Of a stretch of 64,000 bases of DNA, positions 40,379-50,554 are shown one piece after another. Position 1 is the first letter of the stretch. Every line of letters starts with the position of its first letter. The notes below the pieces were generated by a model that was given only the letters and a program-made list of their open reading frames with translations, did no database searches and was not told the origin of the DNA. Position numbers and translations under genes: made by a program. Source of the stretch: Enterobacteriaceae endosymbiont of Donacia thalassina (lineage in GTDB: Bacteria; Pseudomonadota; Gammaproteobacteria; Enterobacterales; Enterobacteriaceae); NCBI RefSeq assembly GCF_012568245.1, contig NZ_CP046188.1, positions 126,233 to 190,232 on the forward strand, in the 5' to 3' direction.

Positions 40379-41176
40379 TTAATTAACTTTATGTATTCGA
40401 TTAAATCTAATTTTAAAAAACCATGAATTTGGTTCTTTTTCAATATTTAACCAAATTAATACAGCTTTTCCTAATAGATATTTTTCATGAACAAAACCCC
40501 AATATCTACTATCGAAACTATAATCACGATTATCACCCATAACAAAATAACATTTATTCGGAACTACCCAAGTATATAGTTGTATATTTTTTTGGTTATA
40601 TATATTTAATGTTTCATTTTCTAATTCAGGTATAAATAAAATTTTATGTGATAATCTATTTATATATTCTGTATATTGGAAAAATCTTAATTTACCAAAA
40701 TTATGATATTTTTTTGAATTTTTAAAAATTTTAATAAAAACTCTTTTAGATATATTTTTGTAAGTTTGAATAAATTTACTTTTTTCAAGTTTTTTATATT
40801 TAAAAATATTTTGTTTTACATATTTATTATTATATAATGTTATTTGTTTATTTTTATAATTATAAACAATAATATCTCCTGGTAAACCAATAATTCTTTT
40901 AATATAATTTATTTTAATATTTTTAGGATATTTAAAAACAACTACATCACCTCTTTTAGGTAATTTATTTTTAATAATAATTTTATTATTTAAAGGATTT
41001 TTAATGCCGTAAATAAATTTATTTACTAAAATAAAATCCCCTACGAATAATGTAGGCAACATAGAACTTGATGGTATATAAAAAGGTTCATATATAAATG
41101 AACGAATTATAAAAATTAATAATATTATAGGTAATAATGAAACTATTTGTTTTATCCAATATTTTTTTTTTAACAT
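40379..41176 (-). CDS. lepB: Signal peptidase I
   Basis: Membrane serine protease that removes signal peptides from exported proteins. The catalytic pair is present: Ser38 (IPSSSMLPT) and Lys93 (YIKRIIGLPGD), as are GDFILVNKF and the C-terminal GDNRDYSFDSRYWG. At 265 residues it is about 60 shorter than E. coli LepB (324). The missing part is at the N-terminus: only one membrane segment (about residues 10-28) remains where E. coli has two plus a cytoplasmic loop. Single-anchor forms occur in other bacteria and work, so this is probably functional. It lies 57 bases before rnc. Confidence 0.95.
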   Translation of the reverse strand: MLKKKYWIKQIVSLLPIILLIFIIRSFIYEPFYIPSSSMLPTLFVGDFILVNKFIYGIKNPLNNKIIIKNKLPKRGDVVVFKYPKNIKINYIKRIIGLPGDIIVYNYKNKQITLYNNKYVKQNIFKYKKLEKSKFIQTYKNISKRVFIKIFKNSKKYHNFGKLRFFQYTEYINRLSHKILFIPELENETLNIYNQKNIQLYTWVVPNKCYFVMGDNRDYSFDSRYWGFVHEKYLLGKAVLIWLNIEKEPNSWFFKIRFNRIHKVN

Positions 41177-41328
41177 ATATTTTATATAGTAAAAATTAAA
41201 TATATTATATTTTTATATAAATAATTTAAAATTTTATTTTATAAATAATTATATATATTTAATTTTATATTTAAAAATTTTTAAAATAATAATATATATT
41301 ACTATTTATATTTTATTTTAGAAATAAA

Positions 41329-43119
41329 TTATTTAGTTATCTTTGATATAGCTAAAAAAATTGAAGATGGTAATGAAACATTACCAATATTTTTCATTCT
41401 TTTCTTACCTTCTTTTTGTTTTTGAATTAATTTTTTTTTTCGACTAATATCGCCTCCATAACATTTAGCGATAACATTTTTACGTAATTGTTTAATATTT
41501 GCACTAGAGATAATTTTTTTTCCTACTGTAGCTTGAATTACAATATCAAATTGTTGTCTTGGAATTAATTTTTTGATTTTATCTACTAATATACGACTAT
41601 AAGAATAAATTTTACTTTTATAAGTAATTGTGGTTAATGCATCGACACATTTTTTATTAATTAAAATATTAACACAAATTAAATCAGATTTTTTGAATTT
41701 TAAAAAATTATAATCTAAAGAACCATATCCTTTTGTGACAGATTTTAATTTATCAAAAAAATTTATAATTACTTCAATCATAGGTATTTCATAAATTAAT
41801 ATTACTTGATTTTTATGATAAATTATATCTTTTTGTACACCATTTTTAGTAATACATAATTGAATAACTTTACCTATATATTTAATAGGAAAAATAATTT
41901 TACATTTTAAAATAGGTTCTCTTATTTCTTTAATTAAATAAGATAAAGGAAATTTAGATGGATTATCTATATATAAAATATCTTTATTAATTGTTACTAT
42001 TTCATATTTGACAGAAGGTATAGTAGTAATTATATTTATATTATATTCTTTTAATAAACGTTGTTGTATAATTTCCATATGTAATAAACCTAAAAAACCA
42101 CATCGATATCCATATCCTAATATTTCTGAATTTTCTGGTTCAAAGAATAAAGCAGAATCGTTTAAACTTAACTTTTTTAATGCATTACTAAAAGTTTGAT
42201 ATTCATCTGATACTATTGGAAATAAACCAGCAAAAACTTTAGGAATACTTTTTTTAAATCCAGGTAATATTATGCTAGAAGGATTTATATATGATGTAAT
42301 AGTTGCTCCTACTGGAACTTCATTTATATTTTTTATTCCTAAAACTATCCAACCAACATCGCCACATTTTAATGTATTTAAATTTATTTTTTTAGGAGTA
42401 AAAATACCTATTTTTTCTACAAAATATTTTTTTTTTGTATTTAAAACAATTATTTTCATTCCTTTAGAAATTTTACCATTTTTGATACAAATTAAAACTA
42501 TAACCCCTAAATAATTATCAAACCATGAATCGATAATCAGTGCTTGTAAAAAAGTATTAATATTTCCTATTGGTGAAGGAATTTTTTTAATTAAATTTTC
42601 TATTATTTCTCGAACTCCTAATCCAGTTTTAGCAGAACATTGAAGAATTTTTTTAGATTTAATACCAATAATTTCTTTTATATCTTTTTTAATTTTTTTA
42701 GTATTTGCAGTTAATAAATCAATTTTATTAATAACTGGTAATACTATTAATCCCATTTTTATAGCAATATTACAGTTAGATAAAGTTTGTGCTTCTATTC
42801 CTTGTGAAGCATCTATTAATAATAATGCTCCTTCACATGCGGCTAAAGATCTAGAAACTTCATAAGAAAAATCAACATGTCCTGGAGTATCAATAAAATT
42901 TAATTTATAAAAACCATTATTTTTTGACTTATAATTTAAAGAAACACTTTGCGCTTTTATTGTAATTCCTCTTTCTCTTTCTAAATCCATACTATCTAAT
43001 ACTTGTGATGTCATTTCTCTTTTAGATAATCCACCACAAATTTCAATTAATCTATCTGCAAATGTTGATTTACCATGATCAATATGTGCAATAATTGAAA
43101 AATTTCTTATATTTTTCAT
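41329..43119 (-). CDS. lepA: Elongation factor 4 (LepA)
   Basis: Ribosome-associated GTPase related to EF-G, implicated in initiation and 30S biogenesis. The P-loop is [15 protein letters not shown]2/G3 regions include RERGITIK and DTPGHVDFS, and G4 is NKIDL. The LepA-specific C-terminal domain has [12 protein letters not shown] and a lysine-rich tail ending in ISKITK. Length is 596 against 599. The lepA-lepB order is that of E. coli, though a 152-base AT-only gap now separates them. Two plus-strand frames inside it (42008-42199 and 42272-42514) are shadows. Confidence 0.97.
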   Translation of the reverse strand: MKNIRNFSIIAHIDHGKSTFADRLIEICGGLSKREMTSQVLDSMDLERERGITIKAQSVSLNYKSKNNGFYKLNFIDTPGHVDFSYEVSRSLAACEGALLLIDASQGIEAQTLSNCNIAIKMGLIVLPVINKIDLLTANTKKIKKDIKEIIGIKSKKILQCSAKTGLGVREIIENLIKKIPSPIGNINTFLQALIIDSWFDNYLGVIVLICIKNGKISKGMKIIVLNTKKKYFVEKIGIFTPKKINLNTLKCGDVGWIVLGIKNINEVPVGATITSYINPSSIILPGFKKSIPKVFAGLFPIVSDEYQTFSNALKKLSLNDSALFFEPENSEILGYGYRCGFLGLLHMEIIQQRLLKEYNINIITTIPSVKYEIVTINKDILYIDNPSKFPLSYLIKEIREPILKCKIIFPIKYIGKVIQLCITKNGVQKDIIYHKNQVILIYEIPMIEVIINFFDKLKSVTKGYGSLDYNFLKFKKSDLICVNILINKKCVDALTTITYKSKIYSYSRILVDKIKKLIPRQQFDIVIQATVGKKIISSANIKQLRKNVIAKCYGGDISRKKKLIQKQKEGKKRMKNIGNVSLPSSIFLAISKITK

Positions 43120-43173
43120 AAAATAATATTTTAAACCTATAAATATAGAAAAAATTTTTTATAAAATAATTAA

Positions 43174-45216
43174 TTATATTTTAATTCCTCTTTGTATAAG
43201 TAAAGATTTAATATTTAATGATTTACCCCTAAATTTTTTAAATAAAACAAGAGGTTCTTCAGAACTTCCTAAAGATAAAAAATTATTTAAAAATTTTTTT
43301 CCGATATTTAGATTAAATAATCCATTTTTTTTAAAATATAAAAAAGAATCTGCAGCTAATTGTTCTGCCCATAAATAACTATAATATCCTGCAGCATATT
43401 CTCCACCAAATATATGATTAAATGTGTTAGTATATTTATACCAAATAGGAATAGGAGATATTGTTATTAAATTTTTTCTTATTTCTTTTATTAAATCTGA
43501 AATTTGATTATTTTTTTTTAAATTAAATTCATTATGAATTCTTATATCAAATAAACTTAATTCTATTTGACGCATAAGAGATAAAGCCGAATTATATTTT
43601 TTAGATGAAATTAATTTATCCATTATATTTATTGGGATATTATTTTTTTTTTTATAATGTTGAGAAATTAATTTTAAAGATTCAGATTCCCAACACCAAT
43701 ATTCCATAAATTGACTAGGAAATTCTACAATATCTAATGGTATTCCATTAATTCCTGAAATATTTACTATATTTATTTTTGATGTAATATGATGTAAAGC
43801 ATGTCCAAATTCATGAAATAAAGTTAAAACTTCATTATGATTAAGTAAAAAAATTTTATTAATAGAAGGTGTAAAATTACAATTAACATAAGCTATTGGA
43901 TATTGTAGTATCCTATTTTTTTTTAATATTCTTGATTGACATATATCCATCCAAGCACCACTTCTTTTTTCTGAACGAATATATAAATCAAAATAAATAC
44001 TACCACATAATTGATTATTAGAATCAAAAATATCAAAAAAAATAACATTTTTATTCCAAACTGGTACTTTTCTTTCTTTAAAAATTAAACCATATATTTT
44101 ATTAACAATATTAAACATACCCTTCATGACAATATTAATTGGAAAATAATGACGAATAATATTGTCATTTATTCCATATAAATAGAATTTATATTTTTCA
44201 GAAAAAAAGGGTATATCCCACGGATTAATATTTATTAAGTTATATTTTTGTTTAATAAAATTTTTTAAATTTAAAACTTCTTTTTTTGCTTGTTTTTTAG
44301 ATAATTTTATTAACTTATATAAAAAAGAAAGAACTTTATTAATATTTTTTGCAGATTTCAATACTAAAGATTGTTCAGAATAAGAATTATATCCTAATAA
44401 TTTTGATAATTGTGAACGTAATGATAATTCTTTTATTATAATTGGTTCATTATTAAATTTAGATGAATTAAAATCAAAAGAAGATGCCCTTTTATTATAC
44501 ATATAAAATATTTTTTTTCTTAAAATATTATTTTTAGTAAATGTTATTATTGCTGAATAAATAGGGGCATCTAAGGTAATTAGATAACCTTTTTTATTTT
44601 TCAATAAAGCATTTTCATGCATAATATTCATTATATGATTAGGTACACCATTTAATTCTTCTTTATTTAAAATATTTATTTCTAATTTCTGAGTACTATC
44701 AAAAATATTATTATTAAAATTATTTTGTAATTTTAATATATTTGTTATTATTTGTGAATATTTTTTTTTCTTTTCTTGAGATAATAAAATTCCTGAAAAT
44801 CTAAAATCAAGAATTATATCATTAATAGATTTAATTTTTAATTTATCAAAATTTAAATTATTTTGATTATTTTGCACTTCTATATAAGCATTATATAATT
44901 GTATATTCTGTTTAATCCATATATTATAATTATTTATCATTTGAATAATATTTTCATAATTTTTTCTTATTTTGTTATTATTACAAACATAATTTAAATG
45001 ATTTACAGGTGAAAAAATACGATATAAATTTTCATCTAATTCTAATATTTTTTGGCAGAAATTTTCCCAATTATAATTATTTTTATATTTATTTAAAATT
45101 TCATTAATTTTTTTTTTAGAATTTTCAATTGTAATTTTAACTGCAGGAATCATACAATCATTAGTTATTTGATCAAAAGGAGGTAATAGGAAATCAGATA
45201 ATAAAGGATTATTCAT
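43174..45216 (-). CDS. prlC: Oligopeptidase A (M3 zinc metallopeptidase)
   Basis: Cytoplasmic zinc peptidase that degrades short peptides, including cleaved signal peptides. The zinc site HEFGH is in LTLFHEFGHALHHITS near residue 470, with the downstream glutamate in DIVEFPSQFMEYW. It has 680 residues, the same as E. coli OpdA/PrlC, and the last third (FGGEYAAGYYSYLWAEQLAAD) is well conserved. A role downstream of LepB in clearing signal peptides is a reasonable inference. In E. coli it lies in a different chromosomal region, so the junction with lepA is a rearrangement. Confidence 0.95.
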   Translation of the reverse strand: MNNPLLSDFLLPPFDQITNDCMIPAVKITIENSKKKINEILNKYKNNYNWENFCQKILELDENLYRIFSPVNHLNYVCNNNKIRKNYENIIQMINNYNIWIKQNIQLYNAYIEVQNNQNNLNFDKLKIKSINDIILDFRFSGILLSQEKKKKYSQIITNILKLQNNFNNNIFDSTQKLEINILNKEELNGVPNHIMNIMHENALLKNKKGYLITLDAPIYSAIITFTKNNILRKKIFYMYNKRASSFDFNSSKFNNEPIIIKELSLRSQLSKLLGYNSYSEQSLVLKSAKNINKVLSFLYKLIKLSKKQAKKEVLNLKNFIKQKYNLININPWDIPFFSEKYKFYLYGINDNIIRHYFPINIVMKGMFNIVNKIYGLIFKERKVPVWNKNVIFFDIFDSNNQLCGSIYFDLYIRSEKRSGAWMDICQSRILKKNRILQYPIAYVNCNFTPSINKIFLLNHNEVLTLFHEFGHALHHITSKINIVNISGINGIPLDIVEFPSQFMEYWCWESESLKLISQHYKKKNNIPINIMDKLISSKKYNSALSLMRQIELSLFDIRIHNEFNLKKNNQISDLIKEIRKNLITISPIPIWYKYTNTFNHIFGGEYAAGYYSYLWAEQLAADSFLYFKKNGLFNLNIGKKFLNNFLSLGSSEEPLVLFKKFRGKSLNIKSLLIQRGIKI

Positions 45217-45323
45217 AATAAATTTCCAATTTATATTAAAAAATATGATTAAAAAATTAAAATAATTATTAAATAATTAATTTTTTTAAAAAATTTTATT
45301 ATACTATTATTAATAGTAAAAAA

Positions 45324-46079
45324 TTAATTTTTTACATTAAAAATGTAATTTTGTCTAGTTATTTCAAACAAACAGATTCCAGTAGCTACAGAAACATTTA
45401 AAGAATTTAAATTATTAAACATAGGTATTGAAATTAATAAATCACAATTTTTTTTAATAGTGGATCTTATTCCCTTATCTTCAGATCCCATAATTAAACA
45501 TATTGGATATATTAATTTACTATTATAAATAATATTACTTGTTTCATTATTATCTGCTCCAATAATTTTTATTTTATAAATTTTTAATATATTAATAGTA
45601 TTTTTTAAATTTTTTACAAAAATTATAGGTATATATTCTGATGTTCCACAAGATATTTTTTTTACTATAGAATTTATTTTAACAGAATGATGTTTAGGTA
45701 AAATAATTATATTAACATTAAATGCAACAGCACTTCTAATACATGCTCCTAAATTATGGATATCAGTAATACGATCTAAAATAAGAATAAATATATTTTT
45801 TGATTTTTTTATAATTTTTAAAATATCTTTTTCATTTAAAGATTTTGATATATTTATTACTCCCATTATCCCTTGATGGACACTATTATTAGTTTTTTTA
45901 TCTAACCATTTTTTATTTACTTTATACACATTTATATTATATTTATTTATATAATAAAATAATTCTTTTATTTTATTAGATTTTTTTTTACTATTTAAAA
46001 TAAATATTTCTCTAAAACAAAAAGGATTTTTTTTTAAAATATTAATAATAGTATGTATACCGAAAATAATATCTTTCAT
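45324..46079 (-). CDS. rlmB: 23S rRNA (guanosine-2251-2'-O)-methyltransferase RlmB
   Basis: SPOUT-fold enzyme that 2'-O-methylates G2251 in the P loop of 23S rRNA. The N-terminal substrate-binding part is FGIHTIINILKKNP; the SPOUT motifs are DRITDIHNLGACIRSA, the knot loop IMGSEDKGI, and NNLNSLNVSVATGICLFE. Length is 251 against 243. In E. coli rnr lies next to it and nsrR, purA, hflC, hflK, hflX and hfq separate it from miaA; here miaA follows directly upstream with a 63-base gap. Confidence 0.95.
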   Translation of the reverse strand: MKDIIFGIHTIINILKKNPFCFREIFILNSKKKSNKIKELFYYINKYNINVYKVNKKWLDKKTNNSVHQGIMGVINISKSLNEKDILKIIKKSKNIFILILDRITDIHNLGACIRSAVAFNVNIIILPKHHSVKINSIVKKISCGTSEYIPIIFVKNLKNTINILKIYKIKIIGADNNETSNIIYNSKLIYPICLIMGSEDKGIRSTIKKNCDLLISIPMFNNLNSLNVSVATGICLFEITRQNYIFNVKN

Positions 46080-46142
46080 ATTAATTAATAATTATTATTG
46101 ATAAATTAAATATATCATAAAAAAAAATTTTAATTAATTTAA

Positions 46143-47093
46143 TTAATTTAATTTTTTTTTAATAAATTTTACAATATAATCATAAGCATCATAAATATGA
46201 TGACTATCAAACCAATATATATTTTTCCAATAACGTAACCAAGTTAATTGTTTTTTTGCTAAATGACGTGTTGCAATAGTAGTTTGCTGTATCATTTCTT
46301 TATAATTAATTTTATTTAAAATATATAAAAACATTTGTTTATATCCAATGCAACGAATGGCAGGAAAATTAATTTTTAAATATTTTTTTTGAATAAGTTC
46401 TCTTACTTCTTCTTCAAAACCTAATTCTAACATTTTAAAAATTCTATTTTCTATATTTTTATATAATAATTCTCTATTATAATAAGTTAATCCAAATTGA
46501 TATATTTTATAAGGAATTTTAATACTTGGAATTTTTTGTAATTCACTCAAAGTTTTTCCTGTTAAAAAAAATATTTCTAAAGCTCTTAAATTTCTTTGTA
46601 TATCATTACAATGAATTCTATTTGCAGATACAATATCAATTGTTTTTAACATATCATGATAAGATTTAAATGATTTATTTTTTATTTTATTTGTAATTAT
46701 TTCACGTATTTTAAAATTAGATGCAGGTAATGAAGGGGAAATAGTATTAATTAATTTTTTGTAATAAAACATACTTCCTCCAACTAATAATGGAATTTTT
46801 CCTCTTTTAATAATTTTATCCATAATAATTAAAACATCATTATAAAATTCCATAACTGAATATGATTCATATGGTTCTTTAATATCAATTAACCAATGTT
46901 TTTCATAAAAAAAATCATTTTTTTTTGGTTTATCTGTTCCTATATCTAATTTTTTATAAATTAAAGAAGAATCTACACTAATTAATTCAATAGGTAATTT
47001 TTTTGCTAATCGATTTGCTAAATAAGTTTTTTTAGATGCTGTAGTTCCCATTAAAAAAATAGCCATTGGTAATTTTTTATTTTTTTTAGTCAT
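46143..47093 (-). CDS. miaA: tRNA dimethylallyltransferase MiaA
   Basis: Adds an isopentenyl group to A37 of tRNAs that read codons starting with U. I chose the ATG at 47093: it gives 316 residues, the E. coli length, and MTKKNKKLPMAIFLMG aligns with the E. coli start; a TTG at 47120 would overlap mutL. Family motifs are LISVDSSLIYKKLDIGTDKP, LLVGGSMFYYK and RLFL-like IFFLTGKTL. The P-loop is odd: GTTASKKT where the family has GPTASGKT, so the glycine before the catalytic lysine is Lys21 (codon at 47031-47033). Activity could be impaired. tRNA-Phe in this window keeps the A36-A37-A38 target. Confidence 0.93.
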   Translation of the reverse strand: MTKKNKKLPMAIFLMGTTASKKTYLANRLAKKLPIELISVDSSLIYKKLDIGTDKPKKNDFFYEKHWLIDIKEPYESYSVMEFYNDVLIIMDKIIKRGKIPLLVGGSMFYYKKLINTISPSLPASNFKIREIITNKIKNKSFKSYHDMLKTIDIVSANRIHCNDIQRNLRALEIFFLTGKTLSELQKIPSIKIPYKIYQFGLTYYNRELLYKNIENRIFKMLELGFEEEVRELIQKKYLKINFPAIRCIGYKQMFLYILNKINYKEMIQQTTIATRHLAKKQLTWLRYWKNIYWFDSHHIYDAYDYIVKFIKKKLN

Positions 47094-47101
47094 ATTATAA
47101 A

Positions 47102-48808
47102 TTAAATATTTATTATACAAAATAATTTTTTTATTGAAATATTTTTATTTTCTAATTTTAATAATTCTAATTCCATTAATAAATTTATAATTTTAGAAGG
47201 ATCCCATAATGTATATATATTAATTATATAATTAATTATCCATTTTTCTATTTCATTTAAAGAAATTTTCTTTATATTAAAAAAAAATTTTAATAAATTT
47301 AAAAAAAAATCTTTTATATCATAAAATGATAAAAATATAGGTACACATAATATGTGAATAATATTTTTATTATTTAATTTAAAATTAAATCCTAACTTTT
47401 TTAAAAAAACTTTAACTTTATATAAAATGAAGCTTTCTTTTTCATTTATTATTATTTTAATATTAGTTTTTACACTACTTATAATATTTTTATCTTTTAA
47501 ATAAAATTTAAATTTTATTTTTAATAATAAAAAAATCATTTTTTTTATTAAAATAGAATATAAAAAATTTTTTTTTTCAATAATAATATAAGTATTTTTT
47601 AAAATTGTTAAAAATTTACCAAAATTTTTAAAATTAAAAACTGGTATATTATTTAAATATACTAGTTTTTTTTTTTTTACATTATCAAACAATATTTGAT
47701 TTGTAATTGAAAGTTTATTTTTAATAAAATGTTTTTCTAAAATTTGCAAATTTAATTGATTTTTTTTATTATTTTCTTTTAAATCCGTATTTTGATTTAC
47801 AAAATTATTCTTTAATAATAATTTTGTAATATTTTTAAATATAAAATTATATATTTTTTGTATATTGTAAAAAGATATATTTTTTTTTTGAGGATGTATA
47901 TTTATATCAATTTGATTAGGTTCTATTCTCAAAAAAAATATAAAAGAAAAATTATAATTATTATTAAATTGACCATATATTATTTCTTTAATAATACGAT
48001 AAATAAAATTTGAACATACTATACGATTATTAACATAAAAATATTTAAATAAAGTATTTGCCAAATTATTTTTTTTTGATAAATATATCCATCCATATAA
48101 TTTTACTTTTTTATAAGTAGAATTTATTTCTAATGAATTTTTTAAAAAGTTATTGCCACAAATAACTTTTATTCTATTTAAATAAGAAAAATTATCAGTT
48201 ACTTTTTTAAAATTATAAATTATTTTATTATTATATTTAAATTGAATACCTATTCCAAATTTCATTAAAATAATTTTTTTAATAATATTTTTAATATAAA
48301 TAAATTCTATTCTTTCATTAGCGAGATATAATCTTCTTGCAGGGAAATTATAAAAAAGATCAGATAAAATTATAGTTGTTCCTATAGGATGAGAAATAGG
48401 TTTTAAATAAATTACTTTTTCATTAAAACCTTCTGTATATAATTGCCAGGCAAATTGTTGTTTTAAAGTTTTAGATGTAATAGTCATTCTAGATATCGCT
48501 TTTATACTAGTTAAAGCCTCTCCTCTAAAACCAAAACTTTTAAATGTATCTAAATCATTTAAATTACTTATTTTACTTGTTGCATATTTCTTAATACATA
48601 AGACTAAATTTTTTTTATTCATTCCTATCCCATTATCATTTATATAAATATATTTTATACCTCCATTTTTTATACATAAATTTATTTGTGATGCTTTAGC
48701 ATCAATACTATTTTCAATTAATTCTTTAATTACATTAGCTGGTCGATCTATTACTTCTCCTGCAGCTATTCTTTTTATAACATCTTTAGGTAAGATTTTA
48801 ATAGACAT
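47102..48808 (-). CDS. mutL: DNA mismatch repair protein MutL
   Basis: GHKL-type ATPase that links MutS recognition to downstream repair. The N-terminal ATP site is complete: ELIENSIDAKAS, NDNGIGM near residue 58 and FGFRGEALTSI near residue 94. The N-terminal half is well conserved. The linker and C-terminal dimerisation domain (about residues 340-568) are lysine- and asparagine-rich and strongly diverged. Length is 568 against 615. It precedes miaA by 8 bases as in E. coli; amiB and the genes before it are gone, and tRNA-Gly lies just beyond its start. Confidence 0.94.
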   Translation of the reverse strand: MSIKILPKDVIKRIAAGEVIDRPANVIKELIENSIDAKASQINLCIKNGGIKYIYINDNGIGMNKKNLVLCIKKYATSKISNLNDLDTFKSFGFRGEALTSIKAISRMTITSKTLKQQFAWQLYTEGFNEKVIYLKPISHPIGTTIILSDLFYNFPARRLYLANERIEFIYIKNIIKKIILMKFGIGIQFKYNNKIIYNFKKVTDNFSYLNRIKVICGNNFLKNSLEINSTYKKVKLYGWIYLSKKNNLANTLFKYFYVNNRIVCSNFIYRIIKEIIYGQFNNNYNFSFIFFLRIEPNQIDINIHPQKKNISFYNIQKIYNFIFKNITKLLLKNNFVNQNTDLKENNKKNQLNLQILEKHFIKNKLSITNQILFDNVKKKKLVYLNNIPVFNFKNFGKFLTILKNTYIIIEKKNFLYSILIKKMIFLLLKIKFKFYLKDKNIISSVKTNIKIIINEKESFILYKVKVFLKKLGFNFKLNNKNIIHILCVPIFLSFYDIKDFFLNLLKFFFNIKKISLNEIEKWIINYIINIYTLWDPSKIINLLMELELLKLENKNISIKKLFCIINI

Positions 48809-48854
48809 TATATATAATATTAATAAAAAAATTTTTGTTAATATATATTTTATA

Positions 48855-48931
48855 TGGAGCGGGAAACGAGATTCGAACTCGCGACCCCAACCATGGCAAG
48901 GTTGTGCTCTACCATACTGAGCTATTCCCGC
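48855..48931 (-). tRNA. tRNA-Gly (GCC)
   Basis: The minus strand folds into a full cloverleaf almost identical to E. coli glyV/X/Y: acceptor GCGGGAA/TTCCCGC, anticodon loop TTGCCAT, T-loop TTCGAAT. The anticodon is GCC. The 3' TCCA is encoded (48855-48858), unlike the other two tRNAs here. The gene lies between mutL and orn, close to where E. coli has its glyVXY genes. Confidence 0.97.
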
Positions 48932-48958
48932 TAAATATAATTATAAATAATTTATTTT

Positions 48959-48988
48959 ATAATATGAAATTTAACTTTTATTTGTCAA
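48959..48988 (-). promoter_or_regulatory. Probable sigma-70 promoter of tRNA-Gly
   Basis: On the minus strand TTGACA (48988-48983) is followed after 18 bases by TATTAT (48964-48959). The tRNA 5' end is 27 bases further on. The -35 is a perfect consensus match; the -10 choice is less certain because the region is all A and T. Confidence 0.6.
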
Positions 48989-49005
48989 TATATTTTAAAT
49001 ATTAT

Positions 49006-49551
49006 TTATTTATTAAAAATAAATTTCTTATACATTCTTAATTCATTTATAGATTCATTTATATCATAAAAAGCACTATGTTTATGTTTTTTATTTTTTA
49101 ATTTATTATAAATTTCAGGATTCCATCTTTTAATAAGTTCTTTTATTGAACTAACATCAATATTACGATAATGAAAATATTTCTCTACTTTAGGCATATA
49201 ATTATATAAAAAGATACGATCTATGTAAATACTATTACCACATAAAGGTGCACTTTGTGGATTAGTCCATGACTTTAAAAATTTTAAAATATATATTTCT
49301 GCTTTTTTTTCATTAAATTTACTTCTTTTAATTTTTTTTATTAAACCTGTTTTTTTATGTATTTTTTTATTCCATGAATTCATAGAATTTAAAATATTAT
49401 CTGGTTGATATATTGGAATAACTATACCTTTATTGATAATATTTAAATTAATATTAGTAATAAGAAGAGCTACTTCAATTATTCGATCTTTACTAGGATT
49501 AAGACCAGTCATTTCTAAATCTAGCCATATTAAATTATTATTTATTTGCAT
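49006..49551 (-). CDS. orn: Oligoribonuclease Orn
   Basis: 3'-to-5' exonuclease that finishes RNA decay by degrading two- to five-base RNA fragments; essential in E. coli. The DEDDh residues are visible: LDLEMTGL near residue 11, the middle aspartate in GNSIYIDRIFL, and the final HSAFYDINES. Its 181 residues equal E. coli Orn. AAGGA precedes the ATG. It is divergent from psd; rsgA, which separates them in E. coli, is missing. Confidence 0.97.
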   Translation of the reverse strand: MQINNNLIWLDLEMTGLNPSKDRIIEVALLITNINLNIINKGIVIPIYQPDNILNSMNSWNKKIHKKTGLIKKIKRSKFNEKKAEIYILKFLKSWTNPQSAPLCGNSIYIDRIFLYNYMPKVEKYFHYRNIDVSSIKELIKRWNPEIYNKLKNKKHKHSAFYDINESINELRMYKKFIFNK

Positions 49552-49662
49552 AAATAATATCCTTATATTTATTTTTTTATAAAAAATTTAAATTTTTAAA
49601 TATTATTATATATTGTTTTTTTGTATTATATTTAAATAATTAATAAAATAATTATTCATAAA

Positions 49663-50535
49663 ATGAAAAAAAAATTATATTTATATATACAAAATATATT
49701 ACCACAATTATTAATCACAAATTTTTTTGGTTATATTTCAAAAAAAAAACTTAGTATAATAACTACTTCTTTAATATTTTTATTTATTAAAATTTATAAA
49801 ATAAATATGAAAGAAACAAAATATCCTAATATTTTTTATTATAAAACTTTTAATAAATTTTTTATAAGAAAATTAAATATGGATAATAGACCTATTGATA
49901 ATAATAAAAATCATATTATTCAAAATACTGATGGTACTATTAATGAATTAGGTATTATAAAAAAAAATCAAATTTTTCAGTTTAAAGGTTGTAAGTATTC
50001 ACTTTATAACCTTATAGGTAAAAATAATAATATAAATAAAATTTTTACTAATGGATATTTTATTAATGTATATTTATCACCTAAAGATTATCATAGAGTA
50101 CATATGTCTTATGATGGTTTTTTACTTAAAATGATATATATTCCTGGTAAATTATTTCCTGTTAATAATATAATATCTCAAAATTTATGTAATTTATTCA
50201 TTTTAAATGAAAGAGTAATTTTTGTATTTAAAACATCTTTTGGTCTTATGATAAAAATTTTAATTGGAGCTCAAATAGTAGGAAGTATTTATACTTCTTG
50301 GTATGGTTCAGTAATTTCTTCTAGAAAAAATAATATTCAAATCTGGAATTGGCCATATATCCAAAATTTTTATAAAAAAGATTTTATTTTTTTAAAAAAG
50401 GGGAAAGAAATGGGTTATTTTAATATAGGTTCAACAGTAATTACTTTATTTCCACCTAATACAATTAAGTTTAACCCGCTTTTAAAAAAAGGATTAAAAA
50501 CTAAAATTGGTGAATTATTAGCTTATATTATTTAG
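49663..50535 (+). CDS. psd: Phosphatidylserine decarboxylase (proenzyme)
   Basis: Makes phosphatidylethanolamine from phosphatidylserine at the inner membrane. The enzyme cleaves itself at Gly-Ser in the LGST-type motif (NIGSTVI, near residue 255) to form its pyruvoyl cofactor. The catalytic histidine region is SPKDYHRVHMSYDG. Length is 290 against 322; the loss is mainly at the C-terminus, after the short alpha-chain core. It suggests the symbiont still makes its own phospholipid, though pssA is not in the window. mscM, next to it in E. coli, is gone. Confidence 0.95.
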   Translation: MKKKLYLYIQNILPQLLITNFFGYISKKKLSIITTSLIFLFIKIYKINMKETKYPNIFYYKTFNKFFIRKLNMDNRPIDNNKNHIIQNTDGTINELGIIKKNQIFQFKGCKYSLYNLIGKNNNINKIFTNGYFINVYLSPKDYHRVHMSYDGFLLKMIYIPGKLFPVNNIISQNLCNLFILNERVIFVFKTSFGLMIKILIGAQIVGSIYTSWYGSVISSRKNNIQIWNWPYIQNFYKKDFIFLKKGKEMGYFNIGSTVITLFPPNTIKFNPLLKKGLKTKIGELLAYII

Positions 50536-50554
50536 TATAAAAAAATTTTAAATA

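Noticed and set aside
42008..42514. Two plus-strand frames within lepA
   Set aside because: Both are complements of conserved lepA codons.
47094..47120. TTG start for miaA overlapping the end of mutL
   Set aside because: The ATG at 47093 gives 316 residues and aligns with the family start.
48835..49041. A 68-codon plus-strand frame reading GAGNEIRTRDP near its start
   Set aside because: It is the complement of tRNA-Gly; this peptide is a well-known false protein made by translating tRNA genes backwards.
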